From Ramlibacter sp. PS4R-6 (GTDB lineage Bacteria; Pseudomonadota; Gammaproteobacteria; Burkholderiales; Burkholderiaceae_C), in NCBI RefSeq assembly GCF_037572775.1, contig NZ_JBBHKA010000001.1, forward strand, positions 1,240,001 through 1,304,000: a stretch of DNA of 64,000 bases, written 5' to 3'. Under the pieces are notes generated by a model. It was given only the letters and a program-made list of their open reading frames with translations, had not been told where the DNA came from and did no database searches. Below, piece by piece: positions 1 through 10,379 of the stretch (position 1 is its first letter; the number at the start of each line of letters is the position of its first letter). Both the position numbers and the translations under genes were made by a program.

Positions 1-403
<403 letters not shown>

Positions 404-414
<11 letters not shown>

Positions 415-2224
415 ATCGATTTCGACCCCCGGCCTGCCCAGCGCACCGAAGGACCGCCGCCGCACGCTGGGCGATGCTGCGACGCTGTTGCTGCGCGCGG
501 CCGAGCCGGACCGCACGCACCTGGTCCACGGCATCTTCTGGCTGCTCGTCGCCGCGGGCCTGGAAGCGCTGGGCCCGCTGATCGGCAAGACCTTCATCGA
601 CCGCTTCCTGCTGCCGCACGACGCGAACATCCCGGCGATCGCGGGCCTGTTGCTCGGCGCGCTGGTTGCGGGCGCGGTGGCGAGCTGGCTGCGCTACCTG
701 CAGCTCACGCGGCTCGCGGGCCTGGCGATGCGCTCCGTGCAGCGTATCCGCGAGGACGTGTACGGCCATGTGCTGCGCCTGCCCATGAGCTTCTTCGACA
801 AGGCCATCATCGGGCAGATCGTCAGCCGGGTGACGAACGACACCGAGGCGGTGAAGACGCTCTACGTGCAGGTGCTGTTCGTGATGCTGGACAGCGTGAT
901 CGTGCTGACCGGCGCGCTGATCGCGATGGTGTGGCTCGATTGGCGCCTGATGCTGATCGTCGCCACGCTGGTGCCGGCGGTGATCCTGATCGTCGCGGGC
1001 TACCAGAAGCTGTCGGCCCCCGCGGTGACGCGCTCGCGCGAGCTGCGCAGCGAGCTCAACGCGCAGATGGCCGAATCGATCGGCGGCATGCCGGTGCTGC
1101 AGGCAAGCAACGCCGGCCAGCGTTTCGGCGAGCGCTTCGCGGCGGTCAACGAAGGCCACTACCAGTCGCGCCAGCGCGAGCTGCGCGCCAACGCGTGGCT
1201 GCTGCGGCCGGTGCTGGACCTGCTGAACGTGATCCTGCTGGCCACCGTGATCGGCGTGTTCGGCTACCGCGGCCAGTCGGCGGCGATGACGGCGCTGGAG
1301 GTGGGCGTGCTCTACGCCTTCATCAATTACATCGCCCGCGTGGTGGAGCCGCTGATCCAGATCACCATGCAGTTCTCGCAATTGCAGCAGGCGATGGTGG
1401 GCGCGGCGCGCGTGCATGCGCTGTTGAAGGAAGCGGAGACGCCGGTGGCCGCCGAGCACGGCCGCGTGACCGAAGGCGCCATCGCCATCGAGCACCTGAC
1501 CTTCGCCTACAACCCCGGCCACCCGGTGCTGCACGACCTGGACCTGCGCATCGCGCCCGGCAGCTTCCACGGCATCGTCGGCCATACCGGCAGCGGCAAG
1601 AGCACGCTGATGTCGCTGCTGCTGCGCTTCTACCCGGCGCCGGCGGGCAGCATCCGCATCGACGGCACGCCCATTGCCGACATCGGCGAGGACCACTTCC
1701 GCGACGCCATCGGGCTGGTGCCGCAGGACCCGTTCCTGCTGGCGGCCAGCGCGCGCGAGAACATCGCGATGGGGCGCAACATCAGCGACGCCGAAGTCGA
1801 GGCCGCCGCGCGCGCCGCGCATGCGCACGGCTTCATCGGGCAGCTCGAGCGCGGCTACGACACGCCGCTGGGCGAGGGCGGTGCGCGCCTGTCGGTGGGG
1901 CAGAAGCAGCTGGTGGCCATTGCCCGCGCACTGGCCGGACAGCCGCGCATCCTGTTCCTCGACGAAGCGACGTCGCACATCGATTCCGAAACCGAGCAGA
2001 TCGTGCAGCGCGCACTCAACGAATTGCGCGGCAAGGTCACCATCGTCGCCATCGCGCACCGCCTGTCCACGATCCGCGACGCCGACCGCATCGTGGTGCT
2101 GAACCACGGCCGCATCGCCGAGATGGGGACGCACGGCGAACTGATGGCGGTGGACGGCGGCCTGTACCAGCGCCTGTACCTGCTGCAGCAGCTGGAAGAG
2201 GAAGACGAGACCGGCGCGGCCTAG
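404..2224 (+). CDS. mdlB: ABC exporter subunit MdlB-like (membrane domain plus ATPase)
   Basis: A 606-residue half-transporter: six-helix ABC exporter membrane domain (about residues 30-320), then an ATPase domain with Walker A GHTGSGKS, signature LSVGQKQ and Walker B ILFLDEATSHID with the catalytic Glu intact. The start is taken as the ATG at 404 (MPAESIST), overlapping the end of mdlA; an in-frame ATG further upstream would encode an arginine/cysteine-rich stretch that is clearly out-of-frame mdlA. LSVGQ and the DEAT Walker B match the MdlB half of enterobacterial MdlAB, while the partner carries LSGGQ and DDAL. Likely a multidrug or lipid exporter; substrate unknown. The stop codon shares bases with the stop of the convergent LysR gene (CTAG, 2221-2224). 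Confidence 0.9.
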
Positions 2225-3201
2225 TCGAGCATGTCCACCGTGTCCGGGTCGGGCACCTCGCCGATGGACTTGCGCGTGAGCTTGCTTTGCACCATGAGCC
2301 AGTCGCAGAAGCCCTTGATCTCCGGGCGGTTGCCGCTGCGCGGGCCGATCACCAGCCAGTAGGCCATCGGCGAATCCATGCGGTGCGAAGGCAGCGGTTC
2401 GACCAGGTCGCCGTTGGCCAGCGACTCGGCCACCATCGGCAGGCGTGCCAGCACAACGCCCTGGCCGGTGAGCGCCGCCTGCACCATCTGGTAGGCGTAG
2501 TTGAAATAGAGCCAGCGCTTGGGCTGCAGCTTGGTCAGGCCGTTCTCGTCGAACCAGCGCCGCCACGTGAGCCACTCCAGGTGCGTGGAATGCGCATCGC
2601 CGGCTTCGATCAAGGTGAAGTTGGCCAGGTCCGTCGGCTTCTTCAGCGACGCGCCCTTGAGCAGCCAGGGGCTGGCCACGGGCGTGAGCTGTTCGCCGAA
2701 CAGGCGGATGGCGTGCGGCGGCATCGTGGCCATGGGGCCGTAGCGCAACGCCAGGTCGACGTCGGCCACTTCCAGGTCCAGCGTGTTGTCCGAGGCGTCG
2801 ATGCGAATGTCGATGTCCGGGTGGTCGCGCTGGAACTGCTCCAGCCGCGGGATCAGCCACATCGACGCGAACGACGCGAAGGTGGTGAGCGCGACGGCGC
2901 GCCGGCCGGCGCTCTGGCGAATCTGGCGCACCGCGCTGTCGATGCGCGGCAGCGAGCTCGTCACCGCCAGCAGCAGTTGCGCGCCGGCGCTGGTCAGTTC
3001 CACCGCGCGCGTGTGGCGCAGGAAGAGCGGCACGCCCACTTCTTCCTCCAGCGCCTGGATCTGGCGGCTGACGGCCGATTGCGTGAGCGCCATCTCTTCG
3101 GAGGCGGCGCGGAAATTGAGATGGCGGGCGACGGCCTCGAAGGCGCGCAGGTAGCCGGCCGAGATCGGCCGGGTCCTCAGGTGCGTTTGCGAGTACTGCA
3201 T
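2221..3201 (-). CDS. LysR-family transcriptional regulator (GcvA-like)
   Basis: A 326-residue LysR-type regulator. The N-terminal winged helix-turn-helix lies at about residues 15-75 (LRAFEAVARHLNFRAASEEM, then LTQSAVSRQIQALEEEVG); a periplasmic-binding-protein-like effector domain follows. The C-terminal domain has the 'LALRYG' and 'LLKGASLKKPTDL' features typical of the GcvA/AmpR branch. I chose the ATG whose complement is at 3199-3201 (MQYSQTH); a longer in-frame version starting at 3318 adds 39 residues with no family resemblance. It is divergent from the DUF2917 gene at 3357, and an ATTGAT-N11-ATCAAT dyad lies between them, so it probably controls that gene and itself. The effector is unknown. 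Confidence 0.88.
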   Translation of the reverse strand: MQYSQTHLRTRPISAGYLRAFEAVARHLNFRAASEEMALTQSAVSRQIQALEEEVGVPLFLRHTRAVELTSAGAQLLLAVTSSLPRIDSAVRQIRQSAGRRAVALTTFASFASMWLIPRLEQFQRDHPDIDIRIDASDNTLDLEVADVDLALRYGPMATMPPHAIRLFGEQLTPVASPWLLKGASLKKPTDLANFTLIEAGDAHSTHLEWLTWRRWFDENGLTKLQPKRWLYFNYAYQMVQAALTGQGVVLARLPMVAESLANGDLVEPLPSHRMDSPMAYWLVIGPRSGNRPEIKGFCDWLMVQSKLTRKSIGEVPDPDTVDMLD

Positions 3202-3244
3202 GCGTGCTGTCAGGGTGTCCGTTCTTGTCAGCAGGATGCCAGGG

Positions 3245-3267
3245 ATTGATGCGGATAGCGAATCAAT
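3245..3267. promoter_or_regulatory. Candidate LysR operator (T-N11-A dyad)
   Basis: ATTGAT at 3245-3250 and ATCAAT at 3262-3267 are perfect inverted 6-mers separated by exactly 11 bases, the spacing of the classical LysR box. The site lies in the 155-base gap between the divergent LysR gene (start 3201) and the DUF2917 gene (start 3357). Function is inferred from geometry and position. Confidence 0.55.
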
Positions 3268-3356
3268 AGCGTACCGGGATTTCATTGGACTGCCAAGGGA
3301 GCAGCGACGATCATTCAATGCCGAAACGTCACTGACCCCGATCCAAGGAGAACCCC

Positions 3357-3848
3357 ATGGCGATGCCGCAAGTCTCTGCTCTCACCCCCCGCTGCGCCGA
3401 GCCCGCGCTGCCCGGCACGTGGAAGCTCGCACCCGGCCGCGCGATCACGCTGGAGCCGCGCGAGGCCGGGGTTTTCAAGGTCGCCCACGGGCAGCTGTGG
3501 GCCACGTTCGACGGCCCGCATGCCGGCCGCCTGGACGAATCCGGCGACTTCTTCCTCGGCGCCGGCCAGACCATGCGCCTGCAGCCGGGCCAGCGCCTCG
3601 TCGTCGAAGCGTGGAACGAAGGCTGCCCCGCGTATTTCAGCTGGGACCCGGTCGTCGTCCCCGTGCACCGCATGCAATGGGCCGACATCGTGCAGCCGCT
3701 GTCCGACCTGCGCCTGGCGCTGGTCTTCGGCGGGCACGCGGTGGCGCGCCTGTTCACCGGTGTCGGCCAGATCGGCTGGCAGTCGCTGTTCGGGCCGCGC
3801 ATTTCCGCCGAAGAGCGGGTTTGCACGCGCCACGGCGTGGGAGCGTAA
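3357..3848 (+). CDS. DUF2917 domain-containing protein
   Basis: A 163-residue protein with the DUF2917 pattern: an N-terminal WKLAPGRAITLEP, a short cupin-like beta segment (VAHGQLWATFDG, then GDFFLGAGQTMRLQPGQRLVVEA) and a C-terminal extension with no recognisable motif. The family has no established biochemical role. The start is supported by AAGGAG at 3345-3350, six bases before the ATG. It is transcribed away from the LysR regulator with a candidate operator between, so it is the likeliest target of that regulator. No signal peptide is evident, which suggests a cytoplasmic protein. Confidence 0.8.
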   Translation: MAMPQVSALTPRCAEPALPGTWKLAPGRAITLEPREAGVFKVAHGQLWATFDGPHAGRLDESGDFFLGAGQTMRLQPGQRLVVEAWNEGCPAYFSWDPVVVPVHRMQWADIVQPLSDLRLALVFGGHAVARLFTGVGQIGWQSLFGPRISAEERVCTRHGVGA

Positions 3849-3861
3849 ATAATCGGGCCCC

Positions 3862-4461
3862 ATGGCCCGTCCCAAGTCTTCGCAACACGAGCTGCGCCGC
3901 GACGAGATCCTCGACGTCGCGGCGCAGTGCTTTGCGGACAAGAGTTACCACGCCGCCAGCATGAACGACATCGCCGCGGCCTGCGGCACGTCGAAGGCGC
4001 GGCTGTACCACTACTACGAGAGCAAGGAAGCGATCCTGTACGACCTGCTGGACCGCTATACGCAGCGCCTGCTCGCGGTGATCGGCCAGGTCGAGGCGAC
4101 GGCGCAGCGGCGCAACCTCGACGACCGCGCGGCCCTGCATGAACTGGTGCGCTCGTTCCTCGAGGAGTACGAGCACTCCGCCACCCGCCATGCCGCGCTG
4201 CTGCACGACACCAAGTTCCTGGGCGACACGCAGCGCGACGCCATCCTCGACCGCCAGCGCGACGTCGTCGCGGCCGTGACGCGCTTCCTGCGCCGCGCCT
4301 ATCCCCAGCGCGTGACGGCGGCCAACCAGACGCCGGCCACGATGATGCTGTTCGGCATGATCAACTGGACCTTCACCTGGCTGCGCCCGGGCGGTGCCAT
4401 GAGCTATTCGCAGTTCGCCGAGGAGGTCATCGCCATGCTGGAGAAGGGCCTGGCCGCGTGA
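3862..4461 (+). CDS. TetR/AcrR-family transcriptional regulator
   Basis: A 199-residue regulator. Residues 12-60 form the TetR DNA-binding domain: REEIL-like helix, FADKSYHAASMNDIAAACGTSKARLYHYYESKEAILYDLL, with the typical 'G.SK..LY.Y...KE.L'. The rest is the helical ligand-binding domain. There is no Shine-Dalgarno sequence; AATAAT at 3848-3853 ends eight bases before the ATG, so the mRNA may be leaderless. The gene overlaps gluconokinase by four bases (GTGA), so the two are cotranscribed. A 14-base palindrome follows the second gene and could be an operator for this regulator or for the next gene. The ligand is unknown. Confidence 0.88.
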   Translation: MARPKSSQHELRRDEILDVAAQCFADKSYHAASMNDIAAACGTSKARLYHYYESKEAILYDLLDRYTQRLLAVIGQVEATAQRRNLDDRAALHELVRSFLEEYEHSATRHAALLHDTKFLGDTQRDAILDRQRDVVAAVTRFLRRAYPQRVTAANQTPATMMLFGMINWTFTWLRPGGAMSYSQFAEEVIAMLEKGLAA

Positions 4462-4964
4462 CCGACCTTCACGTGGTGGTGATGGGCGTGGCCGGCTGCG
4501 GCAAATCGGAAGCGGGGCAGCGCATCGCGCAGGCGCTGCAACTGCCGCTGGTCGAAGGCGATGCCTTCCATCCGCCTTCGAACATCGCCAAGATGCGCGC
4601 CGGCACGCCGCTTGCCGACGAGGACCGCGCCGGCTGGCTCGATGCGCTGGCGCGCGAACTCGCCGCGCAGCCCCAAGGTGCAGTCCTCACCTGCTCGGCG
4701 CTCAAGCGCGCCTACCGTGAGAGGCTGCGGGCGGCCGTGCCTGCGTTGAAGTTCGTCCACCTGGCCTTGCCGGTCGAAGAAGCCCAGCGCCGCGTCGCGT
4801 CACGGCCGGGCCACTTCATGCCGCCGAGCCTGGTGGCGAGCCAGTTCGCGGCACTAGAGGACCCGGCTGGCGAACCCGGAGTCGTCACGGTCGATGCGAC
4901 CCGGCCGCTGGAAGACGTGGCCGCACAGGCCGTCGCCGGACTGCTCAGATTCAACAATCCGTAA
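4458..4964 (+). CDS. gntK: Gluconokinase (thermoresistant GntK type)
   Basis: A 168-residue P-loop kinase that phosphorylates D-gluconate to 6-phosphogluconate, feeding the Entner-Doudoroff or pentose phosphate routes. The P-loop is MGVAGCGKSE (about residues 9-18); the substrate region EGDAFHPPSNIAKMRAGTPL and the LTCSALKRAYRERLR segment are family signatures, and the length is normal. The start is GTG at 4458, overlapping the TetR stop as GTGA; this matches the usual N-terminus 'VVMGVAGCGKS'. No gluconate transporter or dehydratase lies alongside in this window. Confidence 0.9.
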   Translation: MTDLHVVVMGVAGCGKSEAGQRIAQALQLPLVEGDAFHPPSNIAKMRAGTPLADEDRAGWLDALARELAAQPQGAVLTCSALKRAYRERLRAAVPALKFVHLALPVEEAQRRVASRPGHFMPPSLVASQFAALEDPAGEPGVVTVDATRPLEDVAAQAVAGLLRFNNP

Positions 4965-4973
4965 TCGATTACG
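4960..4973. promoter_or_regulatory. 14-base palindrome upstream of the MBL-fold gene
   Basis: CGTAATCGATTACG is a perfect 14-base palindrome that includes the gluconokinase stop codon. TAAAAT (4980-4985), a possible -10 element, follows it, and GGAG at 4997-5000 precedes the GTG at 5007. A repressor operator is plausible; the TetR regulator encoded just upstream is a candidate. Function is inferred. Confidence 0.4.
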
Positions 4974-5006
4974 TTTAGGTAAAATCGGCGTTTTACGGAG
5001 ACGCGC

Positions 5007-5966
5007 GTGTCCAAAGCCTTCGCCAGCCAGGCCGACCTGGCCGACAAGAAGATCACCTTCGAGCAACTGAGCGCCCACTGCTGGGCGTACACCGCCGAGG
5101 GCGACCCCAATTCGGGCGTGATCATCGGCGAGAAGTTCATCATGGTGAGCGACGCCACCGCCACGCCGGCCATGGCGCGCGACCTGATCGCGCGCATCCG
5201 CGAGGTCAGCGACAAGCCGATCAAGTACGTGCTGCTCACGCACTACCACGCCGTGCGCGTGCTGGGCGCCAGCGCCTACTTCGACGAGGGCGCGACCGAA
5301 GTGATCGCGAGCCAGGGCACCTACGAGCTGATCGTCGAGCGCGGCAAGGAAGACATGCAGTCGGAGATGGAGCGCTTCCCGCGCCTGTTCCGCAACGCCG
5401 AGTCCATCCCCGGCCTGACCTGGCCGACGCTGGTCGTCGACGGCAAACTCACCGTCGACCTCGGCGGGGTGAAGGTCCAGATCTGGCACCCGGGCGCCGG
5501 CCACACGCGCGGCGACACCATCGCGTGGGTCGAGGAGGAGAAGGTGCTGTTCTCCGGCGACCTGGTCGAATACGAAGCGGGCGTCTACACCGGCGACGCG
5601 CACCTGGAGGAATGGCCCGCCACGCTGGAGGCGCTGCGCGCCTTGCGCGCCGAGGCGATCGTGCCCGGCCGCGGCGAAGCGATGAAGGGCAATTCCGCGG
5701 TGAACAAGGCGCTCGACTACACCAAGCGCTGGGTCGAGACGCTGTTCACCGCTGCCAAGGAAGCCGCCGCGAAAGGCATGGACCTGAAGGCCGCCATGGC
5801 GCACACGCGCAAGTCCATGGACCCGGTGTTCGGCCACGTCTTCATCTACGAGCACTGCCTGCCCTTCGACGTGAGCCGTGCCTACGACGAAGCGCGCGGG
5901 ATCAAGAACCCGCGCATCTGGACGGCCGAAAGGGACCAGGAGATGTGGGCCTCGCTGCAAGCATGA
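5007..5966 (+). CDS. MBL-fold metallo-hydrolase-like protein lacking the second metal site
   Basis: A 319-residue protein with the metallo-beta-lactamase fold. The usual HxHxDH motif reads H79-Y-H81-A-V83-R84: the two site-1 histidines are kept, while the Asp and His of site 2 are Val and Arg. H166 (GAGHTRGD) and D185 (FSGD) are kept. The late 'PGHG' histidine is also Arg (PGRGE, near residue 218). So the site-1 ligands are present and the site-2 ligands largely lost. The overall layout resembles SoxH and quinoprotein-associated hydrolases. It has no signal peptide. The start is GTG with GGAG six bases upstream. A mononuclear enzyme, an altered substrate or a non-catalytic protein are all possible. 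Confidence 0.82.
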   Translation: MSKAFASQADLADKKITFEQLSAHCWAYTAEGDPNSGVIIGEKFIMVSDATATPAMARDLIARIREVSDKPIKYVLLTHYHAVRVLGASAYFDEGATEVIASQGTYELIVERGKEDMQSEMERFPRLFRNAESIPGLTWPTLVVDGKLTVDLGGVKVQIWHPGAGHTRGDTIAWVEEEKVLFSGDLVEYEAGVYTGDAHLEEWPATLEALRALRAEAIVPGRGEAMKGNSAVNKALDYTKRWVETLFTAAKEAAAKGMDLKAAMAHTRKSMDPVFGHVFIYEHCLPFDVSRAYDEARGIKNPRIWTAERDQEMWASLQA

Positions 5967-5992
5967 GCTTGTAGGCGCTGTCCGACTCTGCC

Positions 5993-6009
5993 GTCGTCCG
6001 CGCGACGAC
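5993..6009. other. Short GC hairpin downstream of the MBL-fold gene
   Basis: GTCGTC (5993-5998) and GACGAC (6004-6009) form a 6-base stem with a 5-base loop, 26 bases after the stop codon. No T-tract follows, so an intrinsic terminator is not well supported. Confidence 0.25.
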
Positions 6010-6066
6010 AGCAAGGTTGGGGTGCGCCACTTAAGCTGCCTCTCGCACCACCCGAGAGGAGCCACC

Positions 6067-6360
6067 ATGTCCCAGACCCCCCGCATCCTGCAGCAGCAGC
6101 CGGAGCGCGAGAGCGACCGCGAGCAGCAGCAGTCCGGCTCGACCGAGTTCCAGGGCGACAAGCCGCAGGGCCGCCAGCAGCAGATGGGCGAAGGCAGCTA
6201 CGAGGGCACGCGCGACTACAACCAGCGCACCGAGGAATTCCTGAAGACGCACGACGTCGAGAAGGAAGCCGAGGCCGCCAAGCCGAAGTCCGAGCAGGAA
6301 GCGCGCGACATGGAGCAGGCCGAGGAAGAGGGCAAGTCCCACTCCAAGGGCGAGAAGTAG
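6067..6360 (+). CDS. Small hydrophilic, Gln/Glu-rich protein of unknown function
   Basis: A 97-residue protein with almost no hydrophobic residues. The N-terminal half is glutamine-rich (two QQQ runs); the C-terminal half is acidic and lysine-rich (EKEAEAAKPKSEQEARDMEQ). It has no cysteine or tryptophan, no signal peptide and no membrane segment, so it is probably intrinsically disordered, in the style of stress-induced hydrophilins. The segment around GSYEGTRDYNQ may be a family signature in Burkholderiales, but I assign no function. GAGAGGAG (6054-6061) lies just before the ATG and supports strong translation. It is monocistronic between the MBL-fold gene and glmU. Confidence 0.75.
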   Translation: MSQTPRILQQQPERESDREQQQSGSTEFQGDKPQGRQQQMGEGSYEGTRDYNQRTEEFLKTHDVEKEAEAAKPKSEQEARDMEQAEEEGKSHSKGEK

Positions 6361-6395
6361 GCCCCGTTCGGGCCATCGCGCGCGGCATGGCCCGC

Positions 6396-6410
6396 GGCGG
6401 ATAATCCGCC
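6396..6410. promoter_or_regulatory. 15-base palindrome containing a -10-like hexamer before glmU
   Basis: GGCGGAT-A-ATCCGCC is a perfect palindrome around A6403. It contains GATAAT (6400-6405), 5 of 6 matches to TATAAT, ending seven bases before the glmU ATG. No Shine-Dalgarno sequence is visible. This would suit a leaderless start overlapped by an operator. Confidence 0.4.
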
Positions 6411-6412
6411 GC

Positions 6413-7807
6413 ATGCAATCCATCGACGTCGTCATCATGGCGGCCGGCATGGGCACGCGGATGAAGAGCCGCAAGCCCAAGGTCCTGCACCGCCTCGCCG
6501 GCCGGCCCCTGCTCGCGCACGTGATCACCACCGTCGACGCGCTCGACGCGCGCAGCGTGGTCGTCGTCACCGGCAGCGGCGCGGACCAGGTCGAAGCGGC
6601 CGTGGCCCAATGGCCGCACAAGGCCCGCACCGCGTTCGTGCGCCAGGAGCCGCAACTGGGAACCGGCCATGCGGTGCAGACGGCCGCGCCGAAAATCCCC
6701 GACGACGGCATCGCGCTCATCCTCAATGGCGACGTCCCGCTGATCGCGCCGGCCACCTTGCGAACCCTCGTGCAGGCCTGCGGCGGCGACCAGCTCGCGC
6801 TGCTGTCGATCGAGATGGCCGACCCCACCGGCTACGGCCGCATCGTGCGCGAAGGCGACGCCGTGGTCGGCATCGTCGAGCACAAGGACGCGAGCGCGAA
6901 GCAGCGCGAGATCCGCGAGGTCTACACGGGCTTCATGGCGGTCCCGACGAAACGCCTGAAGCCGTGGCTCGCGCGCCTGAAGAACGACAACGCACAGGGC
7001 GAGTACTACCTGACCGACGTCGTGGCGCTGGCCGTGCAGGAGGGCGCGCCGGTCGTCGCGGTGAAGGCCCCGAACCAGATGGAGGTGGATGGCGTGAACA
7101 GCCCGATCCAGCTAGCCGCGCTCGAGCGCACGCACCAGCGGCGCGAAGCCGAGCGCCTGATGGAAGCCGGCGTGCGCATCGCCGACCCGGCCCGCTTCGA
7201 CGTGCGCGGCACGCTGGCCTGCGGCCAGGACGTGGAGATTGACGTCAACTGCGTCTTCGAAGGCCGGGTGACGCTGGGCGACGGCGTACGCATCGGCGCC
7301 AACTGCGTGATCGCGAACGCGACCATCGCGGCCGGCGCGGTGATCCATCCCTTCACGCACATCGACGGCGAGAAGGCGGGCGTGACCGTGGGCGAGGGCG
7401 CGCTGGTCGGCCCCTTCGCGCGCCTGCGCCCCGGCGCGCAGCTCGGCGCGGAGGTTCATATCGGCAACTTCGTCGAGGTGAAGAACTCGACGCTGGCCAA
7501 GGGTGCCAAGGCCAACCACCTCGCGTACCTGGGCGACGCCAGCGTGGGCGAGCGCGTGAACTACGGCGCGGGTTCCATCACGGCCAACTACGACGGCGCC
7601 AACAAGCACAGGACGGTGATCGAAGCCGACGTGCACGTGGGCAGCAACTGCGTGCTGGTGGCGCCGGTGGTGGTCGGCGCCGGCGGCACCGTCGGCGCGG
7701 GCTCGGTGATCACCAAGGATACGCCGCAGGGCGCGCTGTCCATCGCGCGCGGCAAGCAGGTGTCGCTCGCCAACTGGCAGCGGCCGAAGAAGGTCGAGAA
7801 GAAGTAG
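6413..7807 (+). CDS. glmU: Bifunctional UDP-GlcNAc pyrophosphorylase / glucosamine-1-phosphate acetyltransferase
   Basis: A 464-residue GlmU. The N-terminal uridylyltransferase domain (about 1-230) shows VIMAAGMGTRMKSRKPKVLH and LNGDVPLI; the C-terminal part (about 255-450) is a left-handed beta-helix of hexapeptide repeats with the acetyltransferase segment (NFVEVKNSTLAKGAKANHLAYLGD, read in parts). It makes UDP-N-acetylglucosamine for peptidoglycan and lipopolysaccharide. glmS, which supplies glucosamine-6-phosphate, lies 0.6 kb downstream on the same strand, separated by a convergent Lrp/AsnC gene whose stop codon directly abuts that of glmU. The ATG is preceded by a palindrome and no ribosome-binding site. 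Confidence 0.96.
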   Translation: MQSIDVVIMAAGMGTRMKSRKPKVLHRLAGRPLLAHVITTVDALDARSVVVVTGSGADQVEAAVAQWPHKARTAFVRQEPQLGTGHAVQTAAPKIPDDGIALILNGDVPLIAPATLRTLVQACGGDQLALLSIEMADPTGYGRIVREGDAVVGIVEHKDASAKQREIREVYTGFMAVPTKRLKPWLARLKNDNAQGEYYLTDVVALAVQEGAPVVAVKAPNQMEVDGVNSPIQLAALERTHQRREAERLMEAGVRIADPARFDVRGTLACGQDVEIDVNCVFEGRVTLGDGVRIGANCVIANATIAAGAVIHPFTHIDGEKAGVTVGEGALVGPFARLRPGAQLGAEVHIGNFVEVKNSTLAKGAKANHLAYLGDASVGERVNYGAGSITANYDGANKHRTVIEADVHVGSNCVLVAPVVVGAGGTVGAGSVITKDTPQGALSIARGKQVSLANWQRPKKVEKK

Positions 7808-8296
7808 TCAGCGCGCCGGTCGCGGCATCGCGATGCGCGGCTCGAACTTCGCACGCTTCACGGAAAAGAACGCCTTGACGTTGCGCACGTTCGCATCGCT
7901 CGTGAACAGGCGCTGCGCCAGCTGCAGGTAGCCGGGCATGTCGCGGGTGTGGACGATGAGCACGAAGTCGGGGCCGGGCGACACGCGGTAGCACTGTTGC
8001 ACCGCGTCGTCGCCGACCACGCGCGCCTCGAACGCTTGCAGTTCCTCGTCGCCCTGGCGCTCCAGCGTGATCTCGACGACCGCCTGCAGCCCGTGGCCCA
8101 GCACCGGGGCGAGCTTGTCCGGGTCCAGGAGGGCGACCTCGCGCGCGATCAGGCCGGCGTCGCGCAGGCGCTTCACGCGCCGCAGGCAAGTGGGCGGCGA
8201 GATGTGGACCTTGGCCGCCAGCATCTGGTTGGTCAGGGACGAATCGGCTTGGAGCTGGTCCAGAAGAGCCATGTCGATGCTGTCCAAGTCTTCCAT
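7808..8296 (-). CDS. Lrp/AsnC-family transcriptional regulator
   Basis: A 162-residue Lrp/AsnC regulator: N-terminal helix-turn-helix (DSIDMALLDQLQADSSLTNQ, with HISPPTCLRRVKRL as recognition segment) and C-terminal RAM ligand-binding domain (CYRVSPGPDFVLIVHTRDM). It lies between glmU and glmS, divergent from glmS, with a 139-base AT-rich intergenic region that holds a dyad. Amino acid sensing and control of glmS or of itself is a reasonable inference; the ligand cannot be read from sequence. Its stop codon immediately follows the glmU stop on the other strand. Confidence 0.9.
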   Translation of the reverse strand: MEDLDSIDMALLDQLQADSSLTNQMLAAKVHISPPTCLRRVKRLRDAGLIAREVALLDPDKLAPVLGHGLQAVVEITLERQGDEELQAFEARVVGDDAVQQCYRVSPGPDFVLIVHTRDMPGYLQLAQRLFTSDANVRNVKAFFSVKRAKFEPRIAMPRPAR

Positions 8297-8311
8297 ATAC
8301 TGATATTAGTC

Positions 8312-8324
8312 GGAATAAAATTCC
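8312..8324. promoter_or_regulatory. AT-rich dyad between the Lrp-type gene and glmS
   Basis: GGAAT-AAA-ATTCC (8312-8324) is a perfect dyad with an A-tract centre, as in many Lrp-family sites. A second GGAATAA starts at 8341, 29 bases on, close to three helical turns. The whole 8290-8400 stretch is far more AT-rich than its surroundings. Likely promoter and operator region for both divergent genes; inferred. Confidence 0.45.
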
Positions 8325-8435
8325 TTGTCATCTCATACATGGAATAATGTTTCTTGAAATCCAGATAATAGAAGCCACATTTCGCGCTTAGGCTCCTACA
8401 TTGCCTCGACCGCAGCAAACGTTCGGAGTTTTCCC

Positions 8436-10286
<1,851 letters not shown>

Positions 10287-10295
10287 TCACGCGCT

Positions 10296-10312
10296 CCGAC
10301 TCGCCGAGTCGG
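10296..10312. terminator. Possible hairpin terminator after glmS
   Basis: CCGACTC (10296-10302), loop GCC, GAGTCGG (10306-10312): a 7-base GC-rich stem nine bases after the glmS stop. There is no U-tract, so efficiency is doubtful. A second dyad (AACGTC 10324-10329, GACGTT 10342-10347) follows. Confidence 0.35.
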
Positions 10313-10379
10313 TGTTCTCCGACAACGTCCTCCCCGCTGAAGACGTTTGATGGAGTGTCACCACTCGGGAGAAACCGAC

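Noticed and set aside
3332..3339. CTGACCCC, resembling the transposase end motif
   Set aside because: Only eight bases match and there is no flanking AATT or hairpin; chance in GC-rich DNA.
8297..8435. glmS ribozyme/riboswitch
   Set aside because: That element is known from Gram-positive bacteria; no matching core is visible, and the short space with its dyad fits a promoter-operator region.
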